A DNA stretch of 14,220 nucleotides. It comes from Pigoraptor vietnamica. Taxonomy: Eukaryota > Opisthokonta > Filasterea. Below, in pieces: positions 9,129-14,220 of the stretch. Under the pieces are notes generated by a model. That model had not been told where the DNA came from. It ran no database searches and saw only the letters and a list, made by a program, of their open reading frames with translations. The DNA lies in NCBI GenBank assembly GCA_943704525.1, contig CALSCQ010001362.1, forward strand, positions 1 through 14,220, given 5' to 3'. The translations under genes were made by a program, and so were the position numbers. Within the stretch, counting starts at the first letter, position 1. Each line of letters begins with the position of its first letter.

Positions 9129-10659
9129 TCATTCTCCTTCCTTGCTCATGTTCCGACTGGCGGAAAAGATTCGAATCTTGTCGCTCCGAAACACGCCGTC
9201 GTGCTCACTTTGGGAAATTTCGCGCCACTCGAATCCGGCAGCCTGCAATAGCGAGAAAAGTCTGGCGTCCGCACGCGAAGAGCGCGTCTGGTGCGCGATG
9301 AACACCGTCGTCTTGGGCGACGATAGTGCTGCGCGCATGGACGCGGAGATCCGCCGTAGTTGAGGAGAGAATGCCCAAAACATTGACGGATGCTAATAGA
9401 CACACATGCACACACACATCTGTGCACGGCGACCACTGACTCACCGACAAAAGTACGTCTCTAACAAACTAATTACCTGAGATGGTTCCAACGAGTGGTA
9501 AAATGAGTTCCTCGACCCACACGACGTCTGCGCAGACGATATAGTCGAAATGACCCGCACCCGCACGTTGTGCGATATCCGCCCTGCGAAAGCTCCGGTC
9601 GTCAGCGCATTGATGTGAAAATGTAACTTGCGCGCACGTGCCCCGGTGTATGCGTGCGCGTTCGACGAAAATGCAGTTGCGGCGCACCGAGCAAGTAAAA
9701 GCAGGGATAACAATGTCGAACTGGCATATACAAACGCATTCACACGCAACAGTTTGCTGCCCACACCCACTCGCTCAACCAATCGAGCGCTGCCGCAGTC
9801 GCCACGTGGCCGACGCCTGTCGCCGCAATGTTGTTCGCAATGGCCGGGACGACACTCGCGACGTCCGTTATGGTCACGGAGGAAGCGCCCAAAAGCGCCG
9901 CCGCCATCCCCACTATGCCGGTGCCGGCGCCCTTCGCAAGAAGGATGAACAGTCATTCGCGCGAATTAGAACGGCAGTTCGGCTGTCGAAAAACGTACAC
10001 ACCAAGCGTACAACCACATGCAAACGCATCAAAGCCAACATCCCTAAGGCAACGGTCACCCCGGCAGCCTCACGTACAGGTGCACCCACACTGTGCGCGC
10101 GCACACACCCATCCAAGTCATTGTACCCACCAATTCAATGACACGCGCACCCTCCAGCCTCAGAGTGCCCCTCGCCACCGCGCCCTCCATGTACTTCGCG
10201 AGCACAAGCGCGCAGTCCCACACACTCGCACTCGTCAACACAGTGTGATGCGCATCTCTCAGCGTCTCCTGTCGCAACCCGGTGCTTCCAGCCACGTAAA
10301 TGGGCCGACCGTGGACATAAAAGCGGTTCGGTGAGCGTTCGGCACAGGGCTTTGCTCGGCCATTTTCGCCGCTTTCGGTGGCGTCGCAGTGTGCGACAGA
10401 GGGAACGCTGAAATCGATGCTTGGGAACGCTGGGCCGGGGAGCGCAAGAATGGGGGCAGGTGCGTCCGCAAAGTCTGCTGCTTCGCTCGCGAGTGAAGAG
10501 ATGCCCTGTCGCTCTCTGCATGCGTTGAGCACAATGAATAGACACACAGCGTAAGGTCGCTTCAGTAAAGCATTTACTGACTCCAACAGAAGCGCGAGTG
10601 CCACGCGCGCATACAGGCGTATACTCAGGCAGCAACACAATACACATTCACACACACAC

Positions 10660-10692
<33 letters not shown>

Positions 10693-10697
10693 CACAC

Positions 10698-10758
<61 letters not shown>

Positions 10759-11081
10759 TACACACGCACACAGACACCACACACACACAGACACCACACA
10801 CACACAGACACCACACACACACATAACACGTGAATGTCCACTCGCCTTTCCCGTGCGGCACGCTTCGCGCGAAGTGCTTCAACTCGCTCCGCCGCTGTTA
10901 ATGTAACACGCGCTGTGTTCTCACTTGGAGCAGTGTTGGACTCAACAAGCGTCACAACGTTGTCTGTGTGCGTGTGCTTGTCCCTCGCTTCCATCGGTAC
11001 TGTGCATGCACATACATAAGAGGCGATAATGACACCAACAAAGAATGCGAGTGTGAGCGTGGCGCGCTGTAGAGGGGACAT
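9129..11081 (-). CDS. METTL21/Methyltransf_16-type SAM-dependent methyltransferase with N-terminal hydrophobic anchor
   Basis: Proposed exons: 11081-about 10842, about 10515/10511-10131, 9931-9765, 9583-9477, 9328-9129 (TGA stop). About 364 residues. Motif I is made by splicing (VIEL|GAGTGIVGMAAALLGA), followed by the acidic TITD strand, LDWLSEW, FDYIVCADVVWVEEL (the family's D-V-V-W/Y motif) and TTVFIAHQTRS. The upstream part, FYVHGRPIYVAG and SASVWDCALVLAKYME, is the family's N-terminal signature. Such enzymes usually methylate lysines of specific proteins; the substrate here is unknown. The start at 11081 is the first ATG after an in-frame TGA at 11151-11153. Residues 9-28 (TLAFFVGVIIASYVCACTV) look like a signal-anchor. 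Introns 9932-10130, 9584-9764 and 9329-9476 fit GT-AG and phase. The first intron's ends are uncertain (donor CGA|GTGGAC or CAC|GTGTTA), and exon 1 membership is an inference. Confidence 0.8.
10625..10826. repeat. (CA)n microsatellite in methyltransferase intron 1
   Basis: A compound CA-rich tract of about 200 bases. Its longest perfect run is about 52 bases (10703-10754, roughly 26 CA units). The flanks carry variant units (CACG, CACAAA) and three copies of a longer ACACACACAGACACC-like unit near 10768-10815. It lies between exons 1 and 2, so the transcript carries (UG)n. An open frame of CVCVCV through the tract is an artefact of the repeat. Confidence 0.9.
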
Positions 11082-11371
11082 GGGATGCGTGAAGAGCAGG
11101 AGGAGTAAGCAACATAGTACATAACACTCTTCGGCCACAGCTTGACTACTTCACTGTCTCTTTCCTGCGGCAGTTGTCCAGACTGTCTTGACTCTGAGTA
11201 ATCCTTGCTTGTGATAGCAAGGGCGCCCTTATAATTGCCCTTGGTGATAGCCCTGTCTCCCTCTCGGCATACAATACCAGCCCCTCAACACTTATAAAGC
11301 CTACATAAGAGAGAACCAAAAAGGTTCACTATTTTCCTTCTTATATTCTTTTTTGTTTCTTCTCTCTCGCC
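11082..11371. other. Intergenic region between mannosidase 3' end and methyltransferase start
   Basis: 290 bases without a supported gene. It should contain the mannosidase 3' UTR and the methyltransferase promoter. A pyrimidine-rich stretch (11328-11371) follows the mannosidase stop on the opposite strand, and no AATAAA was seen. TATAAG occurs on the minus strand near 11288-11296, too far from the ATG to be decisive. The region holds the palindrome cluster listed separately. Confidence 0.5.
11203..11243. repeat. Nested palindrome cluster
   Basis: CCTTGCT (11203-11209) pairs with AGCAAGG (11216-11222) across six bases. AAGGGCGCCCTT (11219-11230) is a perfect 12-base palindrome. CAAGGGC (11218-11224) pairs with GCCCTTG (11237-11243). 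TGATAGC also occurs twice, at 11212 and 11245. The alternatives are mutually exclusive hairpins. It may be a regulatory site or a UTR structure; function unknown. Confidence 0.6.
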
Positions 11372-13512
11372 TCACCCGTCCGTCAGCGTGTCGGACACGG
11401 ACATGACCGACAGATTCGCCGTGAACGTCGACACCTCAAACGGCGCGCTTCCCACAAACGCAATCTGCACGTCCTCGCCCGGAAACATGTGAAAGCCATT
11501 GTCCTCAAACTGACCCGCTATCCAAGACGACAGAGTCACAAACGCCGCCGGCACGTCCGTTCGCAGCGTCAGAACAACCTCTGTCGTCGCAGAGAGCGCC
11601 GGCTTCTTCGCCGGAAGCGGCGCGTGCGACCTGTACGAATCCTTCACCGCCCCCACAAATGCACCGTCCACGCGCAGATGTGCGAGATCGGACGACGGGA
11701 GGGACTCGTCGGCGGTCGCGGCATACGAAGACGGTGGGACGTACTGCGACGCACAATTGCCGCCATACTCAACGTTGCGGTTCGAGTTTGCAGTTGCTGC
11801 CGGGCGAGCCATCGCGCCCTTGGGCGCCCTAGCTGCCACCGAGAGGATTTGAACACGCGCCTTGCGAAGTTGAGAGCTGCCGATGGGAGCGGGGTGGAAG
11901 ATGGCATACGAGTCGCCTGCGCACAGTAACGTATACATCACCAAAGAGTGTTAATGTCGCTATTATCGGTCGTAAGAATGTGCACCGCAACGACGGATAC
12001 CCCTGACTGCAACCCACCGGCAGACCCTGCACTCAGCACGAGGCGAATGAGGCCCTCTTCCCGACGGAGACCACCGCGCAGCATCCAATCGTCGATGGGG
12101 ATCGTAGCAATAAGCGAACTGTCGAGCGGCGCCACGGAGAACGTGAGGTTGAGGACATCGGCCGCACGGCCGTCCCATCCCCACAGCTCTGCACGCACGA
12201 CACCCTGAATGTGATAGGGGAGAGCGAAAAAAGGTGAGCACACAGCGACGGGCATCACATGCGAGAGACCTACAAGCACGTGGTAAGGAAAGAGAGCCAC
12301 AGTGATGTACGGATAGCGCACCTGCGCAATGCACAGGCGGTCGCTGGTGACGAAGACGTTGAGGTTGCCTTGATTTTCTGCGAAACAAACGATGCATAAG
12401 CGAATCCATCGAGGAGGGAGAGTTCAAACACAGCCGGGCACTCACACGGGCACGCAAAGCACACAGAGCAGGCGCATATTTGGTCGCATTCTCCACAATA
12501 GCCCTATAGCACACTCCGCATCCACTTTCAAGCAACTGCGGTAGCACGCACCCTCAGCCGAGACAATGAGCGGCGCAAAGAACCGACGCGCAAAGTAGTG
12601 TAAGAGCTTCCAGCGGCCGTCGTATTCGAGCGACGACCACGTGGGCGCCTGCCATATATCGTTCAGCTGCCAGTCTGCGAATTGGGCGATGGAAAGTGGA
12701 ACTCAGCATGATGCATCGCAGACACAAAGGCCCACAAAACAAAAAGTTTGCGCAAAACAACACACAGCGCACACGCGCAGAGACAACCACACAGCAATAC
12801 CCGCAATGACAGACATACAGCAACGCACAGAGACCCGCACAGCACACACTACACAGCGACACGCACACAGTCATCGTCACAGAGACACCCACACAGCAAT
12901 CCCATGGTGTAGCCCGGCGAGAGGGCCTTTGACCGGCGCCACTTCTCCGCGGCCGTGGCATACGTCACGGCCTGCTGCACCTGAGTCAGATACGCAAACT
13001 CCCCAAACTGGCCAGGGGATGTCGCGCGCGTCGCGTTAAAGTGACGCCAGAGCTGCCCGACAAGCTCGGCGGTGCCGTTGCCGTGCCTCTGCCGCCGCTC
13101 GAGTGGGGGCGAATCGAACGACAGCGAACTGCGATTAGGAACGAAGTCAGCAGAGTCTGCCAGTGTAGAATTCAAATGTACACGAATAAGAGTTCGTGCG
13201 TATGCGGGGGAGGGGAGGGTGCTTATAACGATGCCCACCCAACGTCCACGCCAAGGACAGGCACGTAGCCGAGCAGCGACGTGTGCGACTGAAAGCCAAA
13301 TTCGGACACAAAGCGACCCGCGGGATACGTTTGCGGCGCAAAAATGTCGTCGAAGTAGTCGTAAAAGTGGATGTCGCCGTACTGAAGGGAGCCGGGGCTG
13401 CCCCACCGCTTCGTATACGGCACATCGGTGATGATGCCCTGATGAAGAAGAAGACGCGTAAGACTCGCATATTATATCACACACACATTCCACACGTAGA
13501 CACATATACAAG

Positions 13513-13544
<32 letters not shown>

Positions 13545-13986
13545 ACGCACGCCTCTACAGACACGCATATAAAGAAGAACAAGTACATGCAAGAAAAATA
13601 AAGACCACATACGTTCGATGGGCTCGAATCGACAAACGGGCGGTCCGGGTCGATCGAGAGGAGGCGCCGGCGCACCGTCTCGACGTAAAGGCGCCAGTAG
13701 TCAATGACGTAGAGGTCGCGGTTGGCCACAGACTCGGAAAACCACGTGAGCGCCTGCGTAACAGGACGAGCGTTACATATCGAAGGAGTGCATGACATCG
13801 CACGAAATGGTCCACTCTTGTATGGCGCTTCGCATGGAACATTGTGTTTGGGGGAAAGAGGAGCGAGTGGGCATTTGGAGCAGTCTGCTGTGCACCCACC
13901 GCCTCGTTTTCGTTGTTTCCGCCGAAGATGACGATGCTCGGGTGCGACTGAAGGCGCCAGAGGGCCTGCGACACCTCCTCATCCAC
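11372..13986 (-). CDS. MANBA: Beta-mannosidase, GH2 family (5' partial)
   Basis: Eight exons: 13986-13900, 13753-13613, 13438-13239, 13128-12893, 12674-12552, 12377-12322, 12204-12018, 11916-11372 (TGA). All phases agree, giving 524 residues of the C-terminal part; the gene continues beyond the right edge. It hydrolyses terminal beta-linked mannose from oligosaccharides, normally in the lysosome. Both catalytic motifs are present: the acid/base Glu in [10 protein letters not shown] and the nucleophile Glu in [10 protein letters not shown]. Splicing rebuilds family blocks such as [40 protein letters not shown] and [12 protein letters not shown]. The end [14 protein letters not shown] matches the family C-terminus. 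Sequons NGT, NAT, NLT and NLS fit a secretory glycoprotein. An extra stretch of about 80 residues sits in the C-terminal beta domain. The donor at 12017 (GTGGGT), not one closer to the exon, gives the right frame into 11916. Confidence 0.92.
12738..12896. repeat. CA-rich low-complexity intron
   Basis: Degenerate ACA/CACA-rich sequence, without a long perfect run, filling most of the 218-base mannosidase intron 12675-12892. The sense transcript is UGUG-rich immediately after the 5' splice site (donor GTGGGT at 12892). Confidence 0.7.
13478..13545. repeat. CA microsatellite in mannosidase intron
   Basis: Runs of CA including about 13 consecutive units at about 13517-13543, inside intron 13439-13612. 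The sense strand reads (TG)n. Confidence 0.85.
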
Positions 13987-14137
13987 CTGCGGACGAAAGC
14001 GCAACACTGAGCAACTCGTTCACAACAACTCACTGACACACACAAAATGAAAAAAGTGAAGATGCAATAACGCGAGAGTCGATTCAGGGCATGTAAACAC
14101 ACACACACACACACGCACACGCACAACCACACATACT

Positions 14138-14214
<77 letters not shown>

Positions 14215-14220
14215 TGCGGC
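13987..14220 (-). other. Mannosidase intron running off the window
   Basis: From the acceptor at 13987 (GTCCGCAG) to the right edge. It includes the CA microsatellite. No exon with mannosidase similarity can be seen in the last bases; the upstream donor may lie just beyond the repeat or outside the window. Confidence 0.6.
14093..14212. repeat. Long (AC)n microsatellite at right edge
   Basis: An interrupted CA tract from 14093, then a perfect AC run at 14139-14212 (74 bases, about 37 units). It lies in the intron upstream of the first visible mannosidase exon. Read-through or assembly length here should be treated with caution, since a run this long is prone to slippage. Confidence 0.9.

Noticed and set aside
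8740-9301. Plus-strand frames in the 8.7-9.3 kb intergenic region as a small gene
   Set aside because: No conserved motif, overlapping frames of similar length in several phases, and overlap with the methyltransferase's last exon.
9332-9395. Extending the last methyltransferase exon upstream to the TAG acceptor near 9394
   Set aside because: It puts the conserved block out of frame with the upstream exon. The CAG acceptor at 9331-9329 gives a canonical junction, the right phase and the family's spacing (GTIS|ALSSPKTTV).
10625-10826. CVCVCV-rich protein encoded through the (TG)n tract
   Set aside because: Any CA/TG repeat yields an open CV/HT frame. It lies between two methyltransferase exons and is treated as intron.
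11917-12017. Open frame continuing past 12018 ([13 protein letters not shown]...) as coding sequence of the mannosidase
   Set aside because: No canonical donor at its end has the phase needed for the acceptor at 11917. The GTGGGT donor at 12017 does, and gives a continuous beta-strand region.
14093-14212. Regular repeat as a CRISPR array
   Set aside because: It is a dinucleotide microsatellite with no spacers, in a eukaryotic intron.

Overview
The window looks like nuclear DNA of a GC-rich eukaryote, most likely unicellular. The coding sequence is GC-rich and cut by short spliceosomal introns of about 77-220 bases (GT-AG, mostly with a TAG or CAG acceptor). Long (CA)n microsatellites sit inside introns, and there are no operons or Shine-Dalgarno sites. 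The gene content (soluble-adenylyl-cyclase-like protein, METTL21-type methyltransferase, lysosomal-type beta-mannosidase) fits a protist or early-branching opisthokont relative, but I cannot name a species. All three genes lie on the minus strand, head to tail. The plus strand holds only antisense shadow frames.

Bases 8587 down to the left edge: one very large signalling gene, open at its 3' end. Ten visible exons join with fully consistent phases and encode about 2,480 residues. The order is protein kinase domain, AAA/STAND-type P-loop ATPase, TPR-like helical region, GAF, PAS, PAS, two class III cyclase domains arranged as in soluble adenylyl cyclase (sAC), and a second P-loop NTPase as in sAC. 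The first half has the layout of fungal and bacterial hybrid histidine kinases (Ser/Thr kinase-AAA-GAF-PAS-histidine kinase), but the histidine kinase/receiver output appears replaced by an sAC-type cAMP output. This fusion is the main discovery candidate.

Bases 11081-9129: a five-exon gene for a METTL21/Methyltransf_16-type methyltransferase (about 364 residues) with a predicted N-terminal hydrophobic anchor. Its first intron is mostly a (CA)n/(TG)n tract.

Bases 13986-11372, continuing past the right edge: the last eight exons (524 residues) of a GH2 beta-mannosidase with both catalytic glutamate motifs.

Intergenic spaces are short (541 and 290 bases). The second holds a cluster of nested palindromes. 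No RNA gene, mobile element or CRISPR array was found. The three genes show no obvious shared pathway. Exon boundaries come from reading frame, splice consensus and family similarity, not from transcripts.
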